DNA of 64,000 nucleotides from positions 1 through 64,000 of the forward strand of contig JAJZPQ010000018.1 in the NCBI GenBank assembly GCA_021811085.1, in the 5' to 3' direction. The position numbers were made by a program, and so were the translations under genes. Positions within the stretch are counted from its first letter, which is position 1. Each line of letters starts with the position of its first letter. Source of the DNA: Pseudomonadota bacterium. GTDB lineage: Bacteria; Pseudomonadota; Gammaproteobacteria; Burkholderiales; SG8-39. The notes under the pieces are model-generated. The model ran no database searches and had not been told where the DNA came from. It was given only the letters and a program-made list of their open reading frames with translations. Positions 35,045-45,807 of this stretch are shown one piece after another.

Positions 35045-36316
35045 ATGGCAAGACTCAAATACCGGCCGCTCAATCTCGGCCGCTGGCTGGTCTGGGGCGG
35101 CACCGCCCTGTTGATGATCCTGCTGCCGCAGATTCTTACCGCCGGCTTCACGCTCACGCTGCTCTCCCAGATCGGTGTCGGCATCATATTCGCGCTGTCC
35201 TACAACATGCTGCTCGGCCAGGGCGGCATGCTCTCCTTCGGTCACGCGGTGTATTCGGGCATGGGCGCCTATTTCACCGTGCACGCGCTCAACTTGATCA
35301 GCAAGGGCGCGTTTTATTTCCCGGTGACGCTGACGCCGCTAATCGGCGGCGTGGCCGGGGCTTTTTTCGGCGTCATATTCGGCTATGTCACAACCAAGAA
35401 ATCGGGCACCACCTTCGCCATGATCTCGCTCGGCATAGGCGAAATGGTGGCAGCCTGCTCGCTCATGTTCGCGGGGTTCTTCGGCGGCGAGGCCGGTATT
35501 TCCACCAACCGCGTCATCGGCGAGGCTTTCCTCGGCATTAGCTACGGGCCGTCGATACAAGTGTACTACCTGATCGTGGGCTGGGCGCTGATCTGCATGG
35601 TGGCAATGTTCGCCTGGACCCAGACCCCGCTCGGCCGCATGGCGAATGCCGTGCGCGACAATCCGGAGCGCGCCGAATTCGTCGGCTACGACACGCATAT
35701 GGTGCGCTTTCTCACCCTGGTCATTTCCGGGTTCTTTGCCGGAATCGCCGGCGGACTGAGCTGTATCAACTACGAGATCGTCACCGCGGAGAATGTAGGC
35801 GCCTTGCGCTCGGCCGGCGTGCTGATCGCAACCTTCATAGGCGGCGCCGGATTCTTTTTCGGCCCCATCATCGGCAGCATCGTGTTCTTCACCATGGTAA
35901 CTGCGATCGGCTCGATTACCCAGGCCTGGGCCTTCTATCTCGGGCTGCTGTTCCTGGTGATCGTGCTCTACGCCCCCGGCGGTTTCGCCAGCCTGATCGC
36001 GATGCACGTGCCGGTGATCAAGGCGCGGCTGATGCGCCGGCTGTGGCTGCCCTACTCTGCGGCGCTTGCCACCGGGATCGCGCTGCTCGCAGGTCTGGTG
36101 AGCGTGGTGGAAATGACCTATCACTTTTCGACCGAAGCCGGCGCCAATCCGAACATGAAGCTGTTCGGATTGGCGTTCAACGTCACGCATGCCGCCCCCT
36201 GGGCGGTCGCCTCGGCGCTGCTCGTGGGCGGCTTCATCATTTCGCGCTTCGCCTGGAACCTTGTGGGTCGAACCTGGGCCGACATCGTCCACATCCTGCA
36301 AGAGCAGTCCGCATGA
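35045..36316 (+). CDS. livM: LivM-type permease with extra C-terminal membrane segments (operon 2)
   Basis: 423 aa, about 100 residues longer than the operon 1 LivM. The core motif LSYNMLLGQGGMLSFGHAVYSGMGAY and the coupling loop GRMANAVRDNPERAEFVGYD are present. After the core comes a tail with two more hydrophobic segments (LWLPYSAALATGIALLAGLVSVVEM and APWAVASALLVGGFIISRFAW). ATGA overlap with livG. Confidence 0.92.
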   Translation: MARLKYRPLNLGRWLVWGGTALLMILLPQILTAGFTLTLLSQIGVGIIFALSYNMLLGQGGMLSFGHAVYSGMGAYFTVHALNLISKGAFYFPVTLTPLIGGVAGAFFGVIFGYVTTKKSGTTFAMISLGIGEMVAACSLMFAGFFGGEAGISTNRVIGEAFLGISYGPSIQVYYLIVGWALICMVAMFAWTQTPLGRMANAVRDNPERAEFVGYDTHMVRFLTLVISGFFAGIAGGLSCINYEIVTAENVGALRSAGVLIATFIGGAGFFFGPIIGSIVFFTMVTAIGSITQAWAFYLGLLFLVIVLYAPGGFASLIAMHVPVIKARLMRRLWLPYSAALATGIALLAGLVSVVEMTYHFSTEAGANPNMKLFGLAFNVTHAAPWAVASALLVGGFIISRFAWNLVGRTWADIVHILQEQSA

Positions 36317-37062
36317 GCACGGCAATCGAACTCAAGGGCATCACCAAGAGCTTCGGTAATACCGCGATCATCCGCGGTGTCAATCTCGCCATTCCGCGCG
36401 GCGAACGGCACGCCATCATCGGTCCCAACGGCGCGGGCAAATCCACACTGTTCAATCTGATCAGCGGACGCTACCCGGTAACCCAGGGGGAAATCCTGCT
36501 CAACGGCGAAGTCGTCACCGGCCTCAAGCCGTTCCAGATCAATCGCAAGGGCCTGTCGCGCAGCTTCCAGATCACCAACATCTTCCCGCGCATGTCGGTG
36601 TTCGAGAACATCCGTTGCGCCGTGCTCTGGACGCTCGGGTACAAATACTCCTTCTGGCACCGGCTCGGCGGGCTCAAGGATGCGAACTTGCGCACCGAGG
36701 AGGTGATGGAATCGATCGGGCTCAAGGCGCGCCGCGACACCCTCGCGGGCGTGCTCTCCTACGCCGAGCAACGGGCGCTGGAGATCGGCATCACCATCGC
36801 CGGCGGCGCCGGAGTGATCCTGCTCGATGAACCCACCGCCGGTATGAGCCGCACCGAGACCGCCGATGCGGTCGAACTGATCCGCAAGGTGAGCCAGGGA
36901 AAGACCTTGATCATGGTCGAGCACGACATGGGCGTGGTATTCGATCTCGCCGACCGCATATCGGTGCTGGTGTATGGCGAGGTTATCGCCAGCGACAAAC
37001 CAGAGAACATCCGCGGTAATCCGGCCGTACAGGAAGCGTATTTGGGGACTGAGGCACACTAA
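36313..37062 (+). CDS. livG: LivG-type ATPase (operon 2)
   Basis: 249 aa from the ATG overlapping the livM stop. Walker A GPNGAGKST, signature LSYAEQRALEI, Walker B VILLDEPTAGM and switch His in MVEHDMGVVFD are intact. Together with the neighbouring LivF it forms the nucleotide-binding pair; because LivF has an altered P-loop here, LivG may carry most ATPase activity. Confidence 0.92.
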   Translation: MSTAIELKGITKSFGNTAIIRGVNLAIPRGERHAIIGPNGAGKSTLFNLISGRYPVTQGEILLNGEVVTGLKPFQINRKGLSRSFQITNIFPRMSVFENIRCAVLWTLGYKYSFWHRLGGLKDANLRTEEVMESIGLKARRDTLAGVLSYAEQRALEIGITIAGGAGVILLDEPTAGMSRTETADAVELIRKVSQGKTLIMVEHDMGVVFDLADRISVLVYGEVIASDKPENIRGNPAVQEAYLGTEAH

Positions 37063-37763
37063 TGCTCCAAGTCGAAGACCTGCACGCCTACTACGGCAAA
37101 AGCCACATCCTGCATGGCGTGCATCTGCAGGTGGGCCGCGGCGAAATCGTGAGCCTGCTCGGCCGCAACGGCGTCGGCCGTTCCACCACGATCAAAGCCA
37201 TCATGGGCCAGGTCGACGCCGAGGGCTCGGTCCGCTTCAAGAACGAGCAGATGCTGGGCCTGAAAGCCTACCAGATCGCGCACAAGGGCCTGGGTTATGT
37301 GCCCGAGAGCCGCGATATCTTTCCCACGCTCACGGTGGAACAGAATCTGATTCTCGGCATGAAGGGCGCGAAGCCCGACAAATCCGCACGCTGGAACCTG
37401 GAAGACATGTACCGCCTGTTCCCGCGCCTTCAGGAGCGCGCCCGGGTGGAGGCCGGCATGATCTCCGGCGGCGAGCAGCAGATGCTGACCCTGTGCCGCA
37501 CCCTCATGGGCGACCCCGACCTGATCATGATAGACGAACCCACCGAGGGTCTGGCGCCGAAAATCGTCGAACTCGTGGCCGATCTGTTCAACGAAATCAA
37601 GAACCGCGGCGTATCGATCCTGCTGGTGGAGCAAAAGCTCGCGATCGCGCTCAACATTTCGCAGCGCCTGTACGTCATGGGCCACGGCCGCATCGTATTC
37701 GAGGGCACACCGCAGGAGCTGCGGCAAAATAGTACAATCCGCAAGGAGTGGCTCGAGGTATGA
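37062..37763 (+). CDS. livF: LivF-type ATPase with altered Walker A (operon 2)
   Basis: 233 aa. The frame overlaps the livG stop by one base (TAATG). Walker A reads GRNGVGRSTT: the invariant P-loop lysine is replaced by Arg40 (codon CGT at 37179-37181). The rest is standard: signature ISGGEQQML, Walker B LIMIDEPTEGLAP, switch glutamine in LVEQKLAIA. Paralogue LivF in operon 1 keeps the lysine. Likely a degenerate-site subunit, with one active and one inactive nucleotide site in the transporter. Confidence 0.9.
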   Translation: MLQVEDLHAYYGKSHILHGVHLQVGRGEIVSLLGRNGVGRSTTIKAIMGQVDAEGSVRFKNEQMLGLKAYQIAHKGLGYVPESRDIFPTLTVEQNLILGMKGAKPDKSARWNLEDMYRLFPRLQERARVEAGMISGGEQQMLTLCRTLMGDPDLIMIDEPTEGLAPKIVELVADLFNEIKNRGVSILLVEQKLAIALNISQRLYVMGHGRIVFEGTPQELRQNSTIRKEWLEV

Positions 37764-37873
37764 CCGCCGAGCCCTGAAGCACGGAATTCGCCGCAAAGGC
37801 CACGACGGAGGCGGAGAAGCTTCCGGTTTTTCCCCCGGCACCCTGCGGTTCAAGCTTTTTCTCAGGAGTCTCC

Positions 37874-39952
<2,079 letters not shown>

Positions 39953-40008
39953 GCTACGCACTACGCGGCGCGTCAAACCGCCCCCATCACTGTAGTAATG
40001 CGTGGATC

Positions 40009-40181
40009 TTGGATAAAACCACGCCGTGTTCGGTGTTAACCAGAACCGTGTTTCTTGAATGGATGCGCTTTTCATCCGTTCAAGAAACACGGTTGGCGCG
40101 CGTCCCCCAGGAGGACTTGCTTCGCGGCGCAGCGCGCAGGGTTTTTCGTGGCATATAGCCGAATTCGAAACGCTATACATA
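40009..40181 (+). repeat. Dispersed hairpin element, copy 2 (best-preserved)
   Basis: Arms at 40044-40065 and 40073-40094 pair over 22 positions with a single G-T wobble; the loop is CGCTTTT. Landmarks in order: TTGGATAA at 40009, GGTGTTAAC at 40032, stem, GGTTGGCGCGC at 40091, GTTTTTCGTGGCAT at 40141 and TATACATA at about 40174. It fills the gap between fadB/J-like and thiolase genes, just upstream of the thiolase ribosome site. Confidence 0.78.
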
Positions 40182-40203
40182 AGCGCAATTTCAGGAGATC
40201 ACC

Positions 40204-41382
40204 ATGACCGACGCCGTAATCGTTTCCACCGCACGCACCGGACTGGCCAAGTCCTGGCGCGGCGCCCTCAACATGACCCACGGCGCCAGCATGGGCGGCC
40301 ACGTGGTCAAGCACGCAATCGAGCGCGCCAAGATCGACCCGGCGGAAGTCGAGGATGTGCTCATCGGCTGCGCCACCCCTGAAGGGGCTACCGGCTCCAA
40401 CATCGCGCGCCAGATTGCGCTGCGCGCCGGCTGCCCGGTGACCACCGCCGGGGCTACCGTGAACCGCTTCTGCTCCTCCGGCCTGCAGACCATCGCCATG
40501 GCCGCGCAGCGCATCATCGCCAACGAGGGCGACATTTTCGTCGCCGGCGGCGTCGAGTCTATCTCTTGCGTGCAAAACGAAGCTAATCGGCACATGATCA
40601 ATGAGGTGTGGCTGAAGCAGAACAAGCCGGAACTCTATTGGCCCATGCTGCAGACCGCCGAGCAGGTGGCCAAGCGCTACAAGATTCCGCGCGAAGTGCA
40701 AGACCAATACGGCGCGCGCAGCCAGCAGCGCGCGGCTAAAGGACAGGCCGAAGGCAAGTTCAACGACGAGATCGTGCCTTTCACCACGATCATGGGCGTG
40801 GCCGACAAGGCATCGGGCATGCTCCTGGCCAAGGAAGTGACCTTGTCCAGCGACGAGGGCATCCGTCCCGACACCACCTACGAGGGCGTATCCAAGATCA
40901 AGCCGGCGATCCCTGGCGGGGTGATCGCCGCGGGCAACGCCAGCCAGTATTCCGACGGCGCTGCAGCCGTGGTGGTGATGAATGCCAAGGTGGCCGAACA
41001 GAAGGGGCTCAAGCCGCTGGGCATTTTCCGCGGCTTCGCCGTCGCCGGCTGCGAGCCCGACGAAATGGGTATAGGCCCGGTATTCGCGATCCCGAAGCTG
41101 TTGAAGCGCACCGGCATCAGGCTCCAGGATGTAGGCCTGTGGGAGCTGAACGAAGCTTTCGCGGTGCAGGTGATCTACTGCCGCGACAAGCTGGGCATCC
41201 CCGATGACCGGCTGAATGTGAACGGCGGCGCGATCGCGGTTGGCCACCCCTATGGCGTCTCCGGCACCCGGCTCACCGGCCACGCGCTGATCGAAGGCAA
41301 GCGCCGCGGCGCCAAGTACGTGGTCGTGACCATGTGCATAGGCGGCGGCCAGGGCGCTGCCGGCCTGTTCGAGGTCGTTTAA
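40204..41382 (+). CDS. Acetyl-CoA C-acyltransferase (thiolase)
   Basis: 392 aa. Nucleophile Cys in [14 protein letters not shown], catalytic His in [15 protein letters not shown], second Cys in [16 protein letters not shown] and NEAFAVQ block; full thiolase set. CAGGAG precedes the ATG. It lies after the FadB/J-type fusion gene, so the two can complete a beta-oxidation cycle. Degradative chain-length specificity is not predictable. Confidence 0.92.
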   Translation: MTDAVIVSTARTGLAKSWRGALNMTHGASMGGHVVKHAIERAKIDPAEVEDVLIGCATPEGATGSNIARQIALRAGCPVTTAGATVNRFCSSGLQTIAMAAQRIIANEGDIFVAGGVESISCVQNEANRHMINEVWLKQNKPELYWPMLQTAEQVAKRYKIPREVQDQYGARSQQRAAKGQAEGKFNDEIVPFTTIMGVADKASGMLLAKEVTLSSDEGIRPDTTYEGVSKIKPAIPGGVIAAGNASQYSDGAAAVVVMNAKVAEQKGLKPLGIFRGFAVAGCEPDEMGIGPVFAIPKLLKRTGIRLQDVGLWELNEAFAVQVIYCRDKLGIPDDRLNVNGGAIAVGHPYGVSGTRLTGHALIEGKRRGAKYVVVTMCIGGGQGAAGLFEVV

Positions 41383-41396
41383 GAAAAAAGGCACAC

Positions 41397-41615
41397 ATGG
41401 CAAGCACGAAAGTCGTCAGCGACATCGCCGGCAAGGTGTGGAAGATCGAGGCGCCTGCCGGCACCAAGGTGGCGCAGGACGATGCCGTGCTCATCCTCGA
41501 GTCGATGAAAATGGAAATTCCGGTGCCCGCGCCGCGCGCGGGCACCGTAGTCGAGATCTACTTCAAGGAAGGCGAGGTGGTGGGCGAAGGCGAAGTAGTC
41601 GCCATCATCGAATAA
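41397..41615 (+). CDS. Small biotinyl-carrier-domain protein
   Basis: 72 aa, ATG 14 bp after the thiolase stop, with AAGGC upstream. It is almost only a biotinyl/lipoyl beta-sandwich, with the attachment motif ESMKMEIPVPAP (Lys in MKM) and the trailing GTVVEIYFKEGEVVGEGEVV. Free-standing carriers of this type serve acyl-CoA carboxylases. No carboxylase subunit is in the window, so the partner is elsewhere. Confidence 0.88.
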   Translation: MASTKVVSDIAGKVWKIEAPAGTKVAQDDAVLILESMKMEIPVPAPRAGTVVEIYFKEGEVVGEGEVVAIIE

Positions 41616-41640
41616 GGTCCTGCGGCGCCGACTATCCGCC

Positions 41641-43476
41641 ATGCAGTCCAAAATCCTCTCCCGCCGCGACCTCGAATTCATCCTGTACGAATTGCTCGAG
41701 GTCGGCTCACTCTGCAGCCGCGCACGCTACGCCGACCATACGCGCGAAACGTTCGACGCAGCGCTCGACACCTGCGAGCGCATGGCGACCGAGCTGTTCG
41801 AGCCGCATTACAAGAAGAGCGACCAGAACGAGCCTCGTGTCTTCATCGACGATGATGGCAGCGAGAGGGTACGCATCATTCCCGAGGTCAAGCAGGCGCT
41901 CGACGCGTTTTGCCAGGCAGGCCTGATGGCCGCGGGTCAGGACTACGACCTGGGCGGCATGCAACTGCCTGCCGTGGTCAATGCGGCCTGCTTCGCCTGG
42001 TTCAAGGGCGCGAACGTTTCCACCGCGGGTTATCCCTTCCTCACCATAGGCAACGCGAACCTGCTGCTCGCGCACGGCACGCGCGAGCAGATCGACACCT
42101 ATGTGCGGCCGATGATGGAAGGACGGTTTTTCGGCACCATGTGCCTGTCCGAACCCCAGGCGGGCTCCTCGCTCGCCGACATCAAGACGCGCGCCGAGCC
42201 GCAGCCCGACGGCAACTACCGCCTGTTCGGCAACAAAATGTGGATCTCCGCCGGCGAGCACGAACTGTCGCAGAACATCGTCCACCTGGTGCTGGCGAAA
42301 ATACCCGGCTCCCCGCCGGGGGTGAAGGGAATATCGCTGTTCATCGTGCCGAAGAAACTGGTCGACGCCGACGGCTCGCTCGGCGAGCGCAACGACGTGG
42401 TGCTGGCCGGCCTGAATCACAAAATGGGCTATCGCGGCATCACCAACACCCTGCTCAATTTCGGCGAAGGCAAGTTCAAACCGGGCGGCGCGGCCGGCGC
42501 CGTGGGCTATCTGGTGGGCGAACCGAACCGCGGCCTCGCCTGCATGTTCCACATGATGAACGAGGCCAGGATAGGCGTAGGCATGGGCGCGGTGCTGCTG
42601 GGCTACACCGGCTACCTGCATGCCCTGGACTATGCGCGCAGCCGGCCGCAGGGACGGCCTCCGCGCGCGAAAGACCCGACATCGCCGCAAGTGCCCATCG
42701 TCGAGCACGCCGACGTGCGGCGCATGCTGCTCGCGCAGAAATCCTACGTCGAGGGCGGCCTCGCGCTGTGCCTGTATTGCGCGCGCCTGGTGGACGAACA
42801 GAAAACGGGCGAGAGCGAAGTCGCGCGCTTTGATGCGCGCCTGCTGCTGGACATACTCACGCCGATCACCAAGAGCTGGCCCGCGCAGTGGTGCCTGGAG
42901 GCGAACAATCTCGCGATCCAGGTGCATGGCGGCTACGGCTATACCCGCGACTACAAGGTGGAGCAGTTCTATCGCGATAATCGCCTCAACCCCATACACG
43001 AAGGCACGCACGGCATCCAGGCGATGGATCTGCTCGGGCGCAAAGTCGGGATGGAGCACGGCCGTGGGTTCGAGTTGCTGCTCGCGCACCTGGGCGAAAC
43101 CGCGACCGCGGCGCGTGCAAGCGCATCCGCGCTGCTGCGCGAGTGCGCCGAGGCGCTGCAGACCGCGGCGCTCGAGGCCGGCGCCACCACGCGCCAATTG
43201 CTGTCGGCGCGCGACCCGGATCTGATGCTCGCCAATGCCTCGGTCTATCTGGAAATGCTCGGCCACGTGGTGATTGCCTGGATCTGGCTGCGCCAGGCGC
43301 AAGTCGCCGAGCGCGCGCTGGCAAAGGCGCCGGCGACCGATGCGGATTTCTACCAGGGCAAGCTGCAGGCCTGCCGCTATTTCTTCCGCTACGAGCTGCC
43401 CAAGACGGCTGCGCAGCACGCCTTGCTGCGCAGCCTGGATCCGACCTGTCTCGAAATGCACGACCAGTGGTTTTGA
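41641..43476 (+). CDS. Acyl-CoA dehydrogenase, DmdC-like long form
   Basis: 611 aa, within the usual length of the 3-methylmercaptopropionyl-CoA dehydrogenase group. FAD/substrate motifs: CLSEPQAGSSLADIKTRA, GNKMWISAGEHELSQN, and the catalytic-base region NPIHEGTHGIQAMDLLGRK. The C-terminal acyl-CoA dehydrogenase extension (residues 480-600) is present. First oxidative step of the pathway encoded in this run. Starts 25 bp after the biotinyl gene. Confidence 0.92.
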   Translation: MQSKILSRRDLEFILYELLEVGSLCSRARYADHTRETFDAALDTCERMATELFEPHYKKSDQNEPRVFIDDDGSERVRIIPEVKQALDAFCQAGLMAAGQDYDLGGMQLPAVVNAACFAWFKGANVSTAGYPFLTIGNANLLLAHGTREQIDTYVRPMMEGRFFGTMCLSEPQAGSSLADIKTRAEPQPDGNYRLFGNKMWISAGEHELSQNIVHLVLAKIPGSPPGVKGISLFIVPKKLVDADGSLGERNDVVLAGLNHKMGYRGITNTLLNFGEGKFKPGGAAGAVGYLVGEPNRGLACMFHMMNEARIGVGMGAVLLGYTGYLHALDYARSRPQGRPPRAKDPTSPQVPIVEHADVRRMLLAQKSYVEGGLALCLYCARLVDEQKTGESEVARFDARLLLDILTPITKSWPAQWCLEANNLAIQVHGGYGYTRDYKVEQFYRDNRLNPIHEGTHGIQAMDLLGRKVGMEHGRGFELLLAHLGETATAARASASALLRECAEALQTAALEAGATTRQLLSARDPDLMLANASVYLEMLGHVVIAWIWLRQAQVAERALAKAPATDADFYQGKLQACRYFFRYELPKTAAQHALLRSLDPTCLEMHDQWF

Positions 43477-43559
43477 GAGCGGAGGCCCCAGCCCGGCGGC
43501 TTACTTGCCCTGGCATCCTTTGCGTCCATAGCGTTAGCACTTTTTCTTGAGGTGAAACG

Positions 43560-44336
43560 ATGAGCGTTAAAAAACTGTTCGATCTGAGCGGCAAAGTGGC
43601 GCTGGTCACCGGCGGCTCGCGCGGCCTGGGATTGCAGATCGCCGAAGCGCTGGGCGAAATGGGGGCCAAGCTCGCCCTGACCGCGCGCAAGCCCGACGAA
43701 CTGGCGCAGGCGAAGGAACATCTGGAGCGCATGCATCTGGAAGTGCTGACCCTGCCCTGCGACCACAGCCAGACAGCGAGCATCCAGCCGGTGGTCGAAA
43801 AAATCCTGAAGCACTACGGCCAGGTCGACGTGCTCGTCAACAATGCCGGCACCACCTGGGGCGCGCCGGCCGAGGAACATCCGCTGGAAGCCTGGGAAAA
43901 AGTCATGAACCTCAATGTCACCGGCCTGTTCCTGACCACGCAGCTCGTGGGCAAGCTGTCGATGATTCCGCGGCGCTACGGCCGCATCGTCAACATCACC
44001 TCCATCGCCGGGCTGCTCGGCAACGACATGCGCCTGCAGCGCTCGCTCGCCTACAACACCAGCAAGGGCGCCGTGGTGAACATGACGCGCGCGCTCGCCG
44101 CCGAATGGGGGCAGTACAACATTACGGTGAACGCGATCGCGCCCGGCTTCTTTCCGTCGAAAATGACGCAGTGGATCCTGGGACAGATCGGCGACACCAC
44201 GATCGCGCAGACCCCGCTCGCCCGCCTCGGCGGTGAGGAGGACTTGAAGGGCCTGGCAAGCTTGTTCGCCTCCGATGCTTCGGCCCACATCACCGGCCAG
44301 ATCGTCGCCGTGGACGGCGGCGCCAGTATCATCTAG
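43560..44336 (+). CDS. SDR-family oxidoreductase
   Basis: 258 aa classical short-chain dehydrogenase. Cofactor motif TGGSRGLGLQIAEAL, NNAG at VLVNNAGTTWG, catalytic Y-x-x-x-K in SLAYNTSKGAVVNM, and ADGGASII at the end. TTGAGGTGA ribosome site. Probably acts on 3-hydroxyacyl-CoA or an alcohol intermediate. It is followed by the thioesterase gene. Confidence 0.9.
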   Translation: MSVKKLFDLSGKVALVTGGSRGLGLQIAEALGEMGAKLALTARKPDELAQAKEHLERMHLEVLTLPCDHSQTASIQPVVEKILKHYGQVDVLVNNAGTTWGAPAEEHPLEAWEKVMNLNVTGLFLTTQLVGKLSMIPRRYGRIVNITSIAGLLGNDMRLQRSLAYNTSKGAVVNMTRALAAEWGQYNITVNAIAPGFFPSKMTQWILGQIGDTTIAQTPLARLGGEEDLKGLASLFASDASAHITGQIVAVDGGASII

Positions 44337-44469
44337 AAAGGACCGCCTGCGCGGGCTGTTTAACGACTCGTGCCATAATGCGCCGCAAACCAACTGCGCC
44401 CACCGATTCGCGCCGTCCGCGCGCGCCATTTGCGCGAGCGGTGCGGCCGGACCTGACGCTTCGACACCA

Positions 44470-44883
44470 ATGAAACTGAGCCTGAGCAAGGAATACGGAA
44501 CACCGCTGCCGTTCATCGACCATTTGGGGGTGGAGCGCGTCGCGAGCGACGAAGGGCGCGCCTTGCTCGCCCTGAAAATCAAGCCTGAACACCGCAACAG
44601 CTGGAACGCAGCCCACGGCGGCGTGATCATGACCTTGCTCGACAGCGCGATGAGCCTCGCTGCACGACTGCATATCCACGGCGCGCCGGGCGGCATCCTG
44701 ACCGTCGAGATGAACGCGAAGTTCATCCGTCCCGGCGTGGGCAACCGGCTCAGCGCCGAAGGCCGGGTCATCGGCGGCGGCAAATCGACCCTGTTCTGCG
44801 AAGCAGAGGTGCATGACGAAGCCGGCACCCTGCTCGCCAAAGGCATGGGTACTTTAAGGCCGGTGCGCAAGCAAGACGCCTGA
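44470..44883 (+). CDS. PaaI-family hotdog thioesterase
   Basis: 137 aa starting MKLSLSKEYGTPLP at 44470. Hotdog fold with the catalytic-loop motif NSWNAAHGGVIMTLLDSAMSLAAR and the later VEMNAKFIRPGVGNRL. PaaI-type enzymes rescue CoA from stalled acyl-CoA intermediates. Last gene of the acyl-CoA run; a candidate sRNA with terminator follows. Confidence 0.87.
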   Translation: MKLSLSKEYGTPLPFIDHLGVERVASDEGRALLALKIKPEHRNSWNAAHGGVIMTLLDSAMSLAARLHIHGAPGGILTVEMNAKFIRPGVGNRLSAEGRVIGGGKSTLFCEAEVHDEAGTLLAKGMGTLRPVRKQDA

Positions 44884-44957
44884 GCCGGCGCCGGGCAGAG
44901 CACCCTCGCAGCCGGGGTCAGCTTGCTTTTTTGCATTGCAGAGGAAATAGTTCACAG

Positions 44958-45064
44958 TCGGAAGCGGCTCGCCTGGCGCAACATTAGTCCGCGTCCAAGC
45001 CCTCCTCCTACTTCCCTCTTGGACGCATAAGGCCCAGAACGAATTTGTTCTGGGCCTTTTTTCT
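44958..45064 (+). ncRNA. Candidate sRNA with CCUCCUCCU loop and intrinsic terminator
   Basis: A 9-bp stem (GCGTCCAAG at 44991-44999, CTTGGACGC at 45018-45026) presents an 18-nt loop with CCTCCTCCT at 45001-45009, complementary to Shine-Dalgarno sequences. A strong terminator follows: 12-bp stem 45029-45040/45047-45058 then a T-run to about 45062. Weak promoter: TTGCTT at 44923 and AATAGT at 44946. C-rich-loop sRNAs of this shape are known in several proteobacteria. The 5' end is a guess, and it could instead be part of the thioesterase gene's 3' UTR. Confidence 0.6.
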
Positions 45065-45131
45065 TGCGCCCGCAACGATTCCCTGCGCCCGGCGGGCCCG
45101 GGCCCGGCGAAGCTGCAGGCATATAGGGCCT

Positions 45132-45145
45132 TTGATGTAGGTCAA
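45132..45145. promoter_or_regulatory. FNR/Dnr-like box upstream of the CBS gene
   Basis: TTGATGTAGGTCAA, one mismatch from TTGAT-N4-ATCAA, about 150 bp before the CBS-protein ATG. Such boxes commonly mark oxygen-regulated stress genes. Confidence 0.6.
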
Positions 45146-45289
45146 TTGGGACTCGTCAAAGATCGGTAGCATCGGCGCTGGGGAGATCGAAAAGCAAGCG
45201 GACGAAACCCGGCACGCCGGGTCCGGCTACTGCTGCAAGGCAGCCAGCGCTGACTTGCGCATTTTCAACGTAATGCGGGGGAGGCTGCC

Positions 45290-45715
45290 ATGTTCAGTCA
45301 ACGGGTCCGAAGCGTGATGGAGCGAAAAAAGCTGCTCACTGCCGCGCCGGAGACCACGGTCAGTCAGGCCGCCAAGCTGATGGCCAAGAAAAATGTCGGC
45401 GCAGTCATGATCGTGGAGAACGAGCGCCTGGTCGGGATATTTACCGAGCGCGACGCGCTGGTTCGCGTCATTGCGCAGGGGCGCGATACCGAGACGACGC
45501 AGCTGGCCGAGGTCATGACGGCCGATCCGCAGACCGTCGATCCGACCAAGTCCTTCGGCGCCGCGCTGCTGATGATGTACGAAAACGGCTTTCGCCACGT
45601 ACCCGTCGTCGAGGAAGGCAAAGTCATCGGCATCGTCTCGTCGCGCAATGCGCTGGACCCCGATCTGGAAGAGTTCGTCGCCGAAGCGCAGCGGCGCAAA
45701 CACATTCGCGGATAG
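45290..45715 (+). CDS. CBS-domain protein
   Basis: 141 aa made of two CBS motifs (QAAKLMAKKNVGAVMIVENERLVGIFTERD and FGAALLMMYENGFRHVPVVEEGKVIGIVSSRNAL). Two-CBS proteins sense adenine nucleotides. GGGGAGG ribosome site upstream. The FNR-like box suggests expression under low oxygen. No fused catalytic domain, so it probably regulates a partner. Confidence 0.88.
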   Translation: MFSQRVRSVMERKKLLTAAPETTVSQAAKLMAKKNVGAVMIVENERLVGIFTERDALVRVIAQGRDTETTQLAEVMTADPQTVDPTKSFGAALLMMYENGFRHVPVVEEGKVIGIVSSRNALDPDLEEFVAEAQRRKHIRG

Positions 45716-45730
45716 GTACCGGCAAGAGGT

Positions 45731-45793
45731 CATTTCGGGTCTACCGAAATGGCGCCCGGCTTAGGGGAGCATGAGGGGAGGTATCCCCTCATG
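45731..45793. terminator. Two hairpins between convergent genes
   Basis: CATTTCGG/CCGAAATG (45731-45751) and CATGAGGGG/CCCCTCATG (45770-45793, loop AGGTAT). They sit between the CBS gene and the convergent OYE gene and may end both transcripts. Confidence 0.6.
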
Positions 45794-45807
45794 TTTGTAA
45801 TCGGCCC

